Source: CAIKZZ01 sp037443765
GTDB taxonomy: Bacteria > Pseudomonadota > Gammaproteobacteria > Steroidobacterales > Steroidobacteraceae
Assembly (NCBI GenBank): GCA_037443765.1
Contig: JBBINS010000024.1
Location: 1-24,147 of the forward strand
Length of the DNA: 24,147 bases
Direction of reading: 5' to 3'
In this document: piece after piece, positions 14,514 to 22,816 of the stretch
How the letters are laid out: each line of letters begins with the position of its first letter
How positions within the stretch are numbered: position 1 is the stretch's first letter
Translations under genes and position numbers: made by a program
Notes under the pieces: generated by a model
What the model saw: the letters and a program-made list of their open reading frames with translations, nothing else
Told to the model about the DNA's origin: nothing
Databases searched by the model: none

Positions 14514-16928
14514 TCAGCTGCGAAGGCGCGTCCCGGCCGGATCATAGAGCGGCTCCAGGCGGATCGTCGCCGCGCACGTCTCGCCGAAGACGTCGATGTC
14601 GAAGCGCTCGCCCTCGCGCGCCAGCGGCGCCGGCACGTAGCCGGCCGCGAGGCTCTTGCCGATGCAGTGGCCGTAGGCCCCGGAAGTGACGTAGCCGACC
14701 GCCGCGCCATCCTTCATGATCGACTCGTAGCCGATCACGTCGGCGTCGCGCGCTTCGACCTCCATGACGACAAAGCGCCGTTTCGGCCCCGCCGCGCGCT
14801 CCGCGAGCGCCGCGGCGCGGCCGACGAAGTCCGGCTTGGCGAAGTCGATGAAGCGGTCGAGGCCGGTTTCCGCCGGCGTGTAGTCCGGGCGGAAGTCCTT
14901 GTTGAACGAGCCGTAGCCCTTCTCGAGCCGCAGCGACGACAGCGCCCGGCCGCCGAAGTGGACGAGGCCGAGATCGCCCCCGGCCTCGCGGAGCTCGTCG
15001 TACAAGGTCGCGAAGTAATCGGGCGTCGTCCAGATCTCGTAGCCGAGCTCGCCCGTGAATCCCGCGCGCGTCAGGATGGCGGGCGCGAGGCCAACCGCGG
15101 TCTCGCGCACGTCGAACAGCTTGAACGCGGACGCCGCGAGGTCGTCGCGCACGAGGCGCTGCACGAGCTCGCGCGCCCGCGGCCCAGCGATCGAGACACC
15201 GTTCAGGGTCGAAGCGGCGGAGCGGACGAACACGTCCGGGCCCGGCGCCGACTGCCAGAACCAGCGCAGGTGGAACTCCTCGGCGAAGCCGGAGCCGACG
15301 ATCAGGTACCGGTCTGCGGCGAGGCAGGCGATCGACAGGTCGCCGATAATGCGGCCGGCCGGGCTCAGCATCGGCGCGAGCCCGAGGCGGCCGGCGCGCG
15401 GGATTCGGCACGCGAACACGCGCTCGAGCCAGGCCCTCGCGCCACGGCCCGTGACCTCGTACTTGCCGTAATTGCTCGTCTCGTAGAGGCCGACCGTGCG
15501 GCGTACCGCCTGGCACTCGGCGCGGACGAACGGGAAAGCCTCGGAGCGGCGGTACGTCGGGGTCTCGGTTCGCGGCACGCCCTCCGGCGCGAACCAGAGC
15601 GCGTGCTCGAGGCCGAAATTCGCGCCCATCACGGCCCCCGCCGCCTGCAGCCGGTCGTAGATCGGCGAGCGGCGCACCGGCCGCGCCGCCGGCAGCTCCT
15701 CATTGGGATAGGCGAGCCGGAACCGCCGCGCGTAGTTCTCCGGCACCTTGATGGTGGTGTACTTCGGTGTCGCGAACGCGCCGAAACGCGACACGTCCAT
15801 AGAGAGGATGTCCTGTCCCGGGTCGTTTTCCGCCATCCAGCGCGACAGCACGAGCCCGATGCCGCCGCCCTGGCTGAAGCCGGCCATGACCGCGCACGCG
15901 ACCCAGTAGTTCCGGAGGCCGCGCACCGGACCCACGAGCGGATTACCGTCCGGCGCGAAGGTGAACGGGCCGTTGACCGCCTTGCGGATGCCGACGCGGC
16001 CGAGCGCCGGGAAGTGCTTGAAGCCGACCTCGAAGTACGGCGCGAGGCGCTCGAAGTCGTCCGGCAGTAGCTGCATCGAGAAGTCGTCCGGCGTCTTCAG
16101 CGGCGACCAGACGACGCCGTTCGGCTCGTAGGTGCCGATCAGCGCGCCGCCGCGCTCCTGGCGCATGTAGATCTCGCCCGCGTAGTCGGTCGTGTTGACG
16201 ATCTCGCGGTCGCGGCCCTTGAGCTCGGGGATGTCCTCGGTCAGCAGGTAGTGGTGCTCCATCGCGAGCACCGGCAGCTCGATGCCGACCATCCGCCCGA
16301 CCTCGCGGGCCCAGAGGCCGGCGCAGTTGACGACGTGCTCGGCGTGCACGGTGCCCTTGTCGGTCGTCACGTCCCACGAGCCGTCGGGCCGCGGCGCGAG
16401 TGCGAGCACGCGCGTGAAGCGCTCGACCGACGCGCCGAGGGTCCGTGCCGCCTTGACGTAGGCGTGGGTGGTCCCCGACGGGTCGCAGTGACCGCCGTCG
16501 GCGCGCCACAGGGCGCCGATGAAGTGGCGCGTGTCGATCAGCGGATTCAGCGTCGCCGCCTCCTCGAGCGTGATCATCTCGGTCTCCATGCCGAGATAGC
16601 GGGCGCGCGAGCAGATCAGCTTCAGGCTGTCGAGTTCGCCCTGGGTCGCCGCGAGCATCAGGCCGCCGTTCGGGTGCAGGCCGCACGCCTGCCCGGACAG
16701 GGCCTCGATCTCGCGGTAGAGGTCGATCGTGTACTTCTGCAGCCGCGAGATGTTCGCCTCGCCGTTGAACGTGTGCATGCCGCCGGCGGCGTGCCACGTG
16801 GATCCGGACGTGAGTTCGCTCTTCTCGATGAGCATCACCTCGTTCCAGCCGACCTTGGCGAGGTGGTAGAGGACGCTCGCGCCGACCACGCCGCCACCGA
16901 TGACCACGGCCCTCGCGGAAGCCTTCAT
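14514..16928 (-). CDS. Dimethylglycine/sarcosine dehydrogenase-like flavoprotein fused to GcvT
   Basis: This 804-residue two-part enzyme has a DAO-type FAD domain at about 6-370 (GGGVVG at 11-16). A His equivalent to the covalent flavin-linked residue of dimethylglycine dehydrogenase is H46 (STWHAAGGMHTF). A linker/FAO_M domain covers about 370-425. An aminomethyltransferase (GcvT) domain covers about 430-710, with the folate-site Asp at D530 (GRIIGDLS) and GELGYEIW at 626-633. A GcvT C-terminal domain lies at about 715-804. Such enzymes oxidise an N-methyl group and pass the carbon to tetrahydrofolate, giving 5,10-methylene-THF. The length matches the family. The ATG at 16928 is chosen because the Rossmann motif begins nine residues later. 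It is divergent from the osmF operon, 192 bp away. The substrate may be dimethylglycine, sarcosine or another N-methylated amino acid. Confidence 0.92.
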   Translation of the reverse strand: MKASARAVVIGGGVVGASVLYHLAKVGWNEVMLIEKSELTSGSTWHAAGGMHTFNGEANISRLQKYTIDLYREIEALSGQACGLHPNGGLMLAATQGELDSLKLICSRARYLGMETEMITLEEAATLNPLIDTRHFIGALWRADGGHCDPSGTTHAYVKAARTLGASVERFTRVLALAPRPDGSWDVTTDKGTVHAEHVVNCAGLWAREVGRMVGIELPVLAMEHHYLLTEDIPELKGRDREIVNTTDYAGEIYMRQERGGALIGTYEPNGVVWSPLKTPDDFSMQLLPDDFERLAPYFEVGFKHFPALGRVGIRKAVNGPFTFAPDGNPLVGPVRGLRNYWVACAVMAGFSQGGGIGLVLSRWMAENDPGQDILSMDVSRFGAFATPKYTTIKVPENYARRFRLAYPNEELPAARPVRRSPIYDRLQAAGAVMGANFGLEHALWFAPEGVPRTETPTYRRSEAFPFVRAECQAVRRTVGLYETSNYGKYEVTGRGARAWLERVFACRIPRAGRLGLAPMLSPAGRIIGDLSIACLAADRYLIVGSGFAEEFHLRWFWQSAPGPDVFVRSAASTLNGVSIAGPRARELVQRLVRDDLAASAFKLFDVRETAVGLAPAILTRAGFTGELGYEIWTTPDYFATLYDELREAGGDLGLVHFGGRALSSLRLEKGYGSFNKDFRPDYTPAETGLDRFIDFAKPDFVGRAAALAERAAGPKRRFVVMEVEARDADVIGYESIMKDGAAVGYVTSGAYGHCIGKSLAAGYVPAPLAREGERFDIDVFGETCAATIRLEPLYDPAGTRLRS

Positions 16929-16961
16929 GCCTCGGAAACTCCGGATGCTGGTACGGGATGC

Positions 16962-16996
16962 GGCTCGTCGCCGGCGAGCCCGCATGGTACTGCGGG
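16962..16996. promoter_or_regulatory. Two adjacent inverted repeats between DMGDH-like gene and osmF
   Basis: GGCTCG (16962-16967) pairs with CGAGCC (16975-16980), and directly beside it CCCGCA (16979-16984) pairs with TGCGGG (16991-16996) around TGGTAC. Both lie in the 192-bp divergent gap close to the DMGDH-like start. They could be operator half-sites for a shared regulator. The stems are only 6 bp and GC-rich, so chance is a real alternative. Confidence 0.25.
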
Positions 16997-17040
16997 GGCC
17001 ACTCCGGAGGCGACCGTCGCCGTGCGGCACCGCGGCGGGC

Positions 17041-17069
17041 TTGACGGGCCGGACCGCAACCGACAACGT
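17041..17069 (+). promoter_or_regulatory. Candidate sigma-70-type promoter for the osmF operon
   Basis: TTGACG at 17041-17046 is a near-consensus -35 box. A 17-bp spacer leads to CAACGT at 17064-17069, a poor -10. It sits 50-80 bp upstream of the osmF GTG and in the right orientation. Only the -35 is convincing. Confidence 0.3.
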
Positions 17070-17120
17070 GGGGGACGGCTGCGGCCGCGGCGCCCGACGC
17101 GCGCCGGGCGGAGGTGGCGG

Positions 17121-18032
17121 GTGCGGAAGCTGCTGAGATCGCTCTGTCTGGCGGCGGCGCTGCTCGTCGGCCTGCCCGCGTCCGCGCAACCGGCGGTGGT
17201 CGTCTCCTCGAAGCTGTCGAGCGAGTCGGCGATGATCGGCCACATGATCCGGCTGCTGCTCGAGGCGCACGGCATCCCGACCGTCGACCGGATGACCCTC
17301 GCCGGGACCCCGATCATGCGCCGGGCGATCACGGCCGGGATGATCGACCTGTACGTCGAGTACACCGGCAACGCCGGCTTCTTCTTCAATGTGGCGTCGG
17401 ATCCCGCCTGGAAGGACCTCGAGCGGGGCTACGCGCTCGGCGCGCGCCTCGACTACCAGGCGCACCGGATCGTCTGGCTCACGCCGGCGCACGCGAGCAA
17501 CGCCTGGGCGCTCGCGGTGCGGGCCGACGTCGCGCGGCCGAACGCGCTGCGGACGATGAGCGATTTCGGGCGCTGGGTGTCCGGCGGCGGCGAGGTGGTG
17601 CTCGCCTGCTCGGCCGAGTTCGTCAACTCCGCGACGCTCCGGTCGCTCGAGAAGACCTACGGGTTCGCGCTGCGGCCGGAGCAGCTGATCGTGCTGGCGG
17701 GCGGCGACACCTCCGCGACGATCCGGGCGGCCGCCGAACGCACGAGCGGCACCAACACCGCGATGGTCTACGGCACCGACGGCGCCATCAGCGCCGCGGA
17801 CCTCCAGGTCCTCGAGGACGACCGGCACGACCAGCCGATCTACGCGCCGGTGCCGATCATCCGCGAGGCGGCCCTGAAGGCGCATCCCGAGATCGCCGCC
17901 CTCGTCAAGCCCTTGATGGAGAGCTTCGATCGCGCGACGCTGCAGGAGCTGAACGCCCGCATCCAGATCAACGGCGAGCCGCCGGTGTCGGTCGCCGAGG
18001 ACTACCTGAGATCGAGGGGCCTGCTCAAATAA
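17121..18032 (+). CDS. osmF: OsmF/YehZ-type glycine-betaine/osmoprotectant ABC binding protein
   Basis: This 303-residue periplasmic binding protein is of the OpuAC/QAT class. A clear signal peptide covers residues 1-22 (RKLLRSLCLAAALLVGLPASA, cut before QPAVVV). The mature start VVVSSKLSSESAMIGHMI and the motif DLYVEYTGN are typical of OsmF/YehZ proteins. The GTG at 17121 follows GGAGG at 17110-17114 with 6-bp spacing. It is the first gene of a set in the same order as Escherichia coli yehZ-yehY-yehX-yehW (about 300, 388, 311 and 246 residues here, all close to the E. coli lengths). It captures a quaternary amine such as glycine betaine, or a related compatible solute, for import. It is divergent from the DMGDH-like gene, which supports use of the solute as a nutrient and not only osmoprotection. 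Confidence 0.9.
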   Translation: MRKLLRSLCLAAALLVGLPASAQPAVVVSSKLSSESAMIGHMIRLLLEAHGIPTVDRMTLAGTPIMRRAITAGMIDLYVEYTGNAGFFFNVASDPAWKDLERGYALGARLDYQAHRIVWLTPAHASNAWALAVRADVARPNALRTMSDFGRWVSGGGEVVLACSAEFVNSATLRSLEKTYGFALRPEQLIVLAGGDTSATIRAAAERTSGTNTAMVYGTDGAISAADLQVLEDDRHDQPIYAPVPIIREAALKAHPEIAALVKPLMESFDRATLQELNARIQINGEPPVSVAEDYLRSRGLLK

Positions 18033-18090
18033 GAAGGCGCGCCGCGCCGGCGGGACGGCCCGCCTCGGTCAAGAGGGGATTCCGGCTGCC

Positions 18091-19257
18091 ATGAGCCCGC
18101 TGTCGCCGCTGCGCCGCATCGATCGCCTGGGGACGCTCCTCGGGCTTGCGGGCGTGGCGGCCCTCGCCGTGCTGCCGTTCGTGGTCTTCAAGGAGAACCG
18201 GATCGCGTCGGGCAGCGCGCGGTCGCTCGCGGAAGCGCTGCCCGGCGGGCTCGGCGTCGGGCTCGCCGCGGTCATCGTGCTGGTCGCGCTCGCCGCTGCG
18301 CTCGTCCGCAGGCCGGGCGCCCGGCTGGTCGCAGCGCTCGTCGGACTCGTGACCGTCGCGCTCGCGGTCGGCCGCGCCGCCGACGCCCTCACCCCGGCCG
18401 GCAACCGCCTGGTCCGGATCTCGCCCGGCGTCGGCGCCTGGGTGCTGCTGCTCGTGTGCGCGCTCGTCGCGACCGATGCGCTCGCCCGGCTGCGGCCGGG
18501 GCCGGCCGCGCGCGTCGCGTGCCTCGCGCTGACCGCGGCCGCCGCCTACGCGGCCTTCGCGCTCGGCACCTTCGACCACCTGTCGATCATGCGCGAGTAC
18601 GCGGTGAACGCCAGCGGTTTCCCACGCGAGGCCCGGCAGCACGTGCTCTTGGCGCTCGGCTCGGTCGCGGCCGCGGCGATCGTCGGCCTGCCGGTCGGCA
18701 TCGCATGCCACCGCGCGCCGCGGGTCCGCGGCCCCGTCCTGCAGACGCTGAATCTCGTCCAGACGATTCCGTCGATCGCGCTGTTCGGCATCCTGATGGT
18801 GCCGCTCGGCGCGCTCGCGACCGCGGTGCCGCTCGCCGCCGAGCTCGGGATCAACGGCATAGGCCCGGCGCCGGCCGCGATCGCGCTGTTCCTGTACGCG
18901 CTGCTGCCGCTGGTCGCCAACACCACCGTCGGGCTCGCGCGCGTCTCGCCGGCCGCCGTGGACGCCGCGCGCGGCATGGGGCTGACGGACTGGCAGGTGC
19001 TCACCCAGATCGAGCTCGTGCTCGCGCTGCCGGTGATCATCACCGGCATCCGCATCGTGCTCGTCCAGAACATCGGTCTCGTGACCGTGGCCGCGCTGAT
19101 CGGCGGCGGCGGCCTCGGCACCTACGTCTTCCAGGGGGTCGGGCAGACGGCGATCGACCTCGTGCTGCTCGGCGCGATTCCGACGGTCGTGCTGGCCTTT
19201 TCGTCGGCCGTCGTGCTGGACGCGCTCGTCGACGTCATCGGCAGGAACCCGCAATGA
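18091..19257 (+). CDS. yehY: YehY-type osmoprotectant ABC transporter permease
   Basis: This 388-residue permease has an N-terminal membrane extension (about 5 hydrophobic segments in 1-160) ahead of the common permease domain (about 180-385), as in E. coli YehY. Conserved QTLNLVQTIPSIALFGIL lies at 218-235 and an EAA-type loop at about 288-320 (AAVDAARGMGLTDWQVL). The ATG at 18091 follows GAGGGG at a rather long 12-base spacing, 58 bp after the osmF stop. Its TGA overlaps the ATG of the ATPase gene by 4 bp (ATGA), a strong sign of translational coupling. It pairs with YehW to form the channel. Confidence 0.9.
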   Translation: MSPLSPLRRIDRLGTLLGLAGVAALAVLPFVVFKENRIASGSARSLAEALPGGLGVGLAAVIVLVALAAALVRRPGARLVAALVGLVTVALAVGRAADALTPAGNRLVRISPGVGAWVLLLVCALVATDALARLRPGPAARVACLALTAAAAYAAFALGTFDHLSIMREYAVNASGFPREARQHVLLALGSVAAAAIVGLPVGIACHRAPRVRGPVLQTLNLVQTIPSIALFGILMVPLGALATAVPLAAELGINGIGPAPAAIALFLYALLPLVANTTVGLARVSPAAVDAARGMGLTDWQVLTQIELVLALPVIITGIRIVLVQNIGLVTVAALIGGGGLGTYVFQGVGQTAIDLVLLGAIPTVVLAFSSAVVLDALVDVIGRNPQ

Positions 19258-20189
19258 TCGAGATCGACTCGCTGACGAAGCAATACGGCGCCGCGACGGT
19301 CGTCGACGCCGTGTCGATGTCGATCGCGAGCGGCTCGATCACCGTGGTCGTCGGCACCTCGGGCTCGGGGAAGTCGACGCTGCTGCGCATGATCAACCGG
19401 CTGGTCGAGCCGACGAGCGGCCGCGTCGTCATCGACGGCCGTGACACGGCGACCGCGCCAGGGCACCAGTTGCGCCGGCACATCGGCTACGCGATCCAGG
19501 GCCACGGCCTGTTTCCGCACCGCACGGTCGCGGAGAACATCGCGACCGTGCCGCGGCTGCTCGGCTGGGAGGCCGCGCGCGTCCGGGCGCGCGTCGAGGA
19601 GTTGCTGCGGATCTTCCAGCTCGAGCCGGGCGAATACGCCGCCAAGTTCCCCCACCAGCTGTCGGGCGGCCAGCAGCAGCGGGTCGGCGTCGCGCGCGCG
19701 CTCGCGGCGGAGCCGGGCGTGCTGCTGATGGACGAGCCGTTCGGGGCACTCGATCCGATCATTCGGGGGCAGGCGCAGGACGACCTGCGCGACATCCAGC
19801 GCCGCTTCGGCACGACGGTCGTGCTCGTCACGCACGACATGGACGAGGCTTTCCGGCTCGGCGACCGCGTCGCGGTCATGACCCGCGGGCGGCTGCTGCA
19901 GTACGACCGGCCGGCGATGCTGCTCAAGCATCCGGCGGATCCGTTCGTGTCGCGCCTCACCGGCACGTCCGATCGGTCGCTGAAGCTGCTGTCGCTGACG
20001 ACGGCGGCGCAGGCCGCCGAGCCCGGCGCCGCCGACGGCCCCGTCGTGGCGGCCGAGGCGTCGCTGCGCGACGTGCTGTCGGAGCTCGTCTGGAGCGGCG
20101 CCGCGGACGCGAAGGTCCGGCGCGCGGACGGGACGCTCGCCGGGCGCGTGACGCTGGCCGGCATCCTCGCGCTCGGCCGGGCGGACTGA
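19254..20189 (+). CDS. yehX: YehX-type osmoprotectant ABC transporter ATPase
   Basis: This 311-residue ATPase has Walker A GTSGSGKS at 34-41, the Q-loop Gln at Q82 (AIQGHGLFPH), the ABC signature LSGGQ at 136-140, Walker B VLLMDEP at 156-162, and the switch His at H194 (VTHDMDE). After the nucleotide-binding domain, residues about 245-311 form a short low-complexity Ala-rich stretch and one CBS-like half (LRDVLSELVWSGAADAKVRR, then GRVTLAGIL). This is much less than the tandem CBS pair that senses ionic strength in OpuA-type ATPases. It overlaps yehY by 4 bp and yehW by 1 bp (TGATG). It powers import through YehY/YehW. Confidence 0.93.
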   Translation: MIEIDSLTKQYGAATVVDAVSMSIASGSITVVVGTSGSGKSTLLRMINRLVEPTSGRVVIDGRDTATAPGHQLRRHIGYAIQGHGLFPHRTVAENIATVPRLLGWEAARVRARVEELLRIFQLEPGEYAAKFPHQLSGGQQQRVGVARALAAEPGVLLMDEPFGALDPIIRGQAQDDLRDIQRRFGTTVVLVTHDMDEAFRLGDRVAVMTRGRLLQYDRPAMLLKHPADPFVSRLTGTSDRSLKLLSLTTAAQAAEPGAADGPVVAAEASLRDVLSELVWSGAADAKVRRADGTLAGRVTLAGILALGRAD

Positions 20190-20929
20190 TGGCGCGGCCG
20201 GCCACGCTGCTTCGCTTCGCGGCCTTCGCGCTGCTCGTCGCGTTTCTCGCGGTACCGCAGCGCTTCGCGCCGCTGTTCGTGCCGTTCACGGAGTACGGGG
20301 CACCCCCGATCTACGACCAGGGCAGCCTGCCGGTGCTCGCGCTCGCGCACCTCGGGACGGTATTCGTCGCCGCCGCCGCGAGCACGATCGTCGCGGTCGG
20401 CCTCGGCGTGCTGGTGACGCGAGCGAGTGGCGCCGAGTTCCTGCCGCTGTCGCGCACGCTCGTCAACATCGGCCAGACGTTCCCGCCGGTGGCGGTGCTC
20501 GCGATCGCCGTGCCGCTCGTCGGCTTCGGCGAAACGCCGACGCTGATCGCGCTGTTCGCCTACGGCCTGCTGCCGGTCTTCGAGAACACCATCACGGGCC
20601 TCCAGTCGTGCCCGCCCGCGGTCCTCGAGGCCGCGGACGGCATGGGCATGAGCGCCTGGCAGCGCCTCACGGGGGTCGAGATGCCGCTCGCGATGCCCAT
20701 GATTCTCGAGGGCATCCGGCTGTCGCTGGTCGTTAACGTCGGCACCGCGACGATCGGCTCGACGGTCGCGGCCAAGGGGCTCGGCGAGGTCATCATCGCG
20801 GGGCTGCTGTCCAACAACACCGCCTTCATCCTGCAGGGCGGGCTCGTGACGGGCCTGATGGCCATCCTGCTGTACGAGGCGATGGCGGCGCTCGAGCGGC
20901 GGATCCTCAGGGCCGCCCACGTCGCCTGA
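20189..20929 (+). CDS. yehW: YehW-type osmoprotectant ABC transporter permease
   Basis: This 246-residue permease is the short second channel subunit of the module. It has about 6 hydrophobic segments, the conserved TLVNIGQTFPPVAVLAIA segment at 90-107, and an EAA-type loop at about 145-175 (AVLEAADGMGMSAWQRL). GTATIGSTVAAKGLGEVI near the C-terminus is typical of QAT-family permeases. The ATG at 20189 overlaps the ATPase stop by one base. It completes the OsmF-YehY-YehX-YehW set in the E. coli gene order, so the transporter should be functional as encoded. Confidence 0.92.
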   Translation: MARPATLLRFAAFALLVAFLAVPQRFAPLFVPFTEYGAPPIYDQGSLPVLALAHLGTVFVAAAASTIVAVGLGVLVTRASGAEFLPLSRTLVNIGQTFPPVAVLAIAVPLVGFGETPTLIALFAYGLLPVFENTITGLQSCPPAVLEAADGMGMSAWQRLTGVEMPLAMPMILEGIRLSLVVNVGTATIGSTVAAKGLGEVIIAGLLSNNTAFILQGGLVTGLMAILLYEAMAALERRILRAAHVA

Positions 20930-20969
20930 AGGCGGGCGCCGGGGCACAGCGCCGGCGGGCGAGTTTCGC

Positions 20970-20975
20970 TAGAAT
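20970..20975 (+). promoter_or_regulatory. Candidate -10 box (TAGAAT) upstream of the desaturase gene
   Basis: TAGAAT lies in the 83-bp gap after yehW, about 38 bp before the preferred ATG at 21013. It would allow the desaturase to be transcribed apart from the transporter operon. No good -35 is seen, so support is weak. Confidence 0.25.
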
Positions 20976-21012
20976 CCGACCGGATGCAGACGTGCTGCGC
21001 CGGGTTTGGATC

Positions 21013-21978
21013 ATGGCCGCCAGGAACCCCGCTTCGAACGCGCCGGTCGCGGATCCGGGACGCGCGCCCGGGCTGCCGTCCGTCGAGGTCCCGACGCTGG
21101 CACTCGTCCTGGCGACCTACGGAGCGTGGCTCGCGATCACGTTCGCGTACCGCAGCTGGCCGCTGTGGATCGTTGCGCCGATCGGCGCGGTCGTGCTGAC
21201 GCTCCACAGCTCGCTGCAGCACGAGATCCTGCACGGGCACCCGACCCGCTGGCGCGCGGTGAACAGCCTGCTCGCCATCGTGCCGCTGTCGCTGTGGCTG
21301 CCGTACCGGCGCTACCGCGATCTGCACCTCACGCACCACATCAACGACCGCCTGACGGACCCGCACGACGACCCGGAGACGAACTACTGGGCCCCGGACG
21401 ACTGGGCGCGGCTCGGCCCGATCGGCCGCGGCCTCGTCCGCGCCCAGCTGACGCTCGCGGGGCGGATCCTGATCGGCCCGTTCTGGCGCATTCCGCGCTT
21501 CCTCTACCGCGAGCTCCGCTCGGTGATCCGCGACGAGCGACGGGCGCGCCGGTACTGGCCGGAGCACCTGCTGTGGTGGGTGCCGGTCCTCCTCTGGGTC
21601 AAGCTGGTCTGCGGCATGCCGATCTGGCTGTACGTGCTCGCGCTCGTGATCCCCGGCAATGCGATCCTGGGTATCCGCTCGTTCGCCGAGCATCGCGCGC
21701 GGCCGGCGATCAACGAGCGGACGGCGATCGTCGAGGGCTCCTGGCTGCTCGGCCCGCTGTTCCTGTTCAATAACCTGCACTCGCTCCACCACGACGAGCC
21801 GCTGATGCCGTGGTACCAGTACAACGCGCGCTACCGGCTGCGGCGGGAGGAGTTGGTGCGCGCGAACGGCGGCCTGCTGTACGCCACCTACTTCGACATC
21901 GCACGCCGCTTCCTGTTGCACCCCCACGACGTGCCGGTGCACCCGACGGGCGGCGTCCCACGTCGCGGCACGGCCTGA
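21013..21978 (+). CDS. Membrane fatty-acid desaturase/hydroxylase family protein (three His boxes)
   Basis: This 321-residue integral-membrane diiron enzyme has the three expected histidine clusters: H70-EIL-H74-G-H76, H105-LT-HH (108-109) and H256-SL-HH (259-260). An extra EH lies at 226-227. Hydrophobic segments sit at about 29-46, 50-66, 84-96 and 190-222. Relatives insert double bonds or hydroxyl groups in acyl chains; others act on alkanes or carotenoids. The start is uncertain. The ATG at 21013 is preferred, and an in-frame GTG at 20992 would add seven residues; neither has a clear ribosome-binding site. It lies 83 bp after yehW on the same strand and is convergent with the PhnD-like gene. 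A role in membrane lipid change under osmotic stress, or in oxidising the imported compound, are both guesses. Confidence 0.85.
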   Translation: MAARNPASNAPVADPGRAPGLPSVEVPTLALVLATYGAWLAITFAYRSWPLWIVAPIGAVVLTLHSSLQHEILHGHPTRWRAVNSLLAIVPLSLWLPYRRYRDLHLTHHINDRLTDPHDDPETNYWAPDDWARLGPIGRGLVRAQLTLAGRILIGPFWRIPRFLYRELRSVIRDERRARRYWPEHLLWWVPVLLWVKLVCGMPIWLYVLALVIPGNAILGIRSFAEHRARPAINERTAIVEGSWLLGPLFLFNNLHSLHHDEPLMPWYQYNARYRLRREELVRANGGLLYATYFDIARRFLLHPHDVPVHPTGGVPRRGTA

Positions 21979-22000
21979 GCGAGGCGGCGCCGACGCGAAG

Positions 22001-22816
22001 TCACGCCGGCAGATCGTAGCCGGCCGCCTTCGCCTCCCGGTCCCAGGCGAGCGTCGGCGCGAATGTCGCGAGATTCACCGCCGCGAAGCCCTCGAGCAGC
22101 AGCTGCTCGCCGAGCGGCGCAAACCAGCTCCGGGTGGCAGCCGCGGTGAGCGCCGCGCGGAGTCGCGTCACGACCGCCGGCGGCGTCCCGGCAGCCGCGA
22201 CGAATGCCGGCATCGGTGCGACCCCGGTCGAGGCCAGCACGCGGATCCCGTCGGTCAGCTCCGGCTTGTGCCGCGCGATCAGGAGGTGCCAGTAGGCGTC
22301 GAGCGGGCCGATGTCGATCCGTCCCTCGCGTACCCCGTCGAGGACCGCGCGCGCGGTGACGAGGTTGCCGACCATCTCGCCGTAGAGCCGCGGGCGTTCG
22401 GCCGTGCGATAGGCGAGCAGGTGGTGACGAAAGGCATTGAAGCCGGAGTGCGAGTGCGCGACCGTCCAGCCGGCGCGTGCGCCGAAGGTGTCCTCGAGGC
22501 GGCGGTATGGCGCGCCCTCGCGCACGATCAGGTCGGACCGGTACACCGCCCGCCCGGCCGCCCACGCGGCGCGCGGGATCGGCGCGGCGAGCGGCACGAC
22601 GTCGGCGAGGCCGAGCGCGATCGGGTAGCCGCACATGAAGACGCAGCCGAGATCAGGCCGCGCCCACAGCGCCTCGAGCGGCTGCGGGGCGGGGTAGGGG
22701 ACGTACTCGAGCGGCACGCCCGCCTCGTCGGCGACGCGCCCGAGGAGCTCCCGCCACGCGGCCTCGACGTCGGGCGTGACCGCGTACATGCGGGCATTCA
22801 TGATTTGGCGGGTCAT
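22001..22816 (-). CDS. PhnD-like substrate-binding-domain protein without signal peptide
   Basis: This 271-residue protein has the type 2 periplasmic binding fold of the PhnD (phosphate/phosphite/phosphonate) family. Seen are an alternating hydrophobic N-terminal strand (MNARMYAVTPDVEAAW), a middle GCVFMCGYPIALG segment, a VAHSHSGFNAFRHHLL hinge region and a GRIDIGPLDAYWHLL segment that forms the second lobe in the family. There is no Sec signal or lipobox at the ATG (22816), so as encoded it should stay in the cytosol, and no ABC permease or ATPase follows. Its ATG overlaps the MttB-homologue stop by 4 bases (ATGA), so the two are translationally coupled. It may be a cytosolic ligand-binding or enzyme-assisting protein. 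The start is well fixed by the overlap; a longer reading would only run into the upstream gene. Confidence 0.8.
   Translation of the reverse strand: MTRQIMNARMYAVTPDVEAAWRELLGRVADEAGVPLEYVPYPAPQPLEALWARPDLGCVFMCGYPIALGLADVVPLAAPIPRAAWAAGRAVYRSDLIVREGAPYRRLEDTFGARAGWTVAHSHSGFNAFRHHLLAYRTAERPRLYGEMVGNLVTARAVLDGVREGRIDIGPLDAYWHLLIARHKPELTDGIRVLASTGVAPMPAFVAAAGTPPAVVTRLRAALTAAATRSWFAPLGEQLLLEGFAAVNLATFAPTLAWDREAKAAGYDLPA

Noticed and set aside
16929..17885. Minus-strand extension of the DMGDH-like frame upstream of 16928.
   Set aside because: It is the antisense shadow of osmF and lacks motifs. The Rossmann fold starts right after ATG 16928.
20984..21199. Short open frame starting at ATG 20984.
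   Set aside because: It is in a different frame from the His-box protein, ends early and is Arg/Ser-rich shadow sequence.
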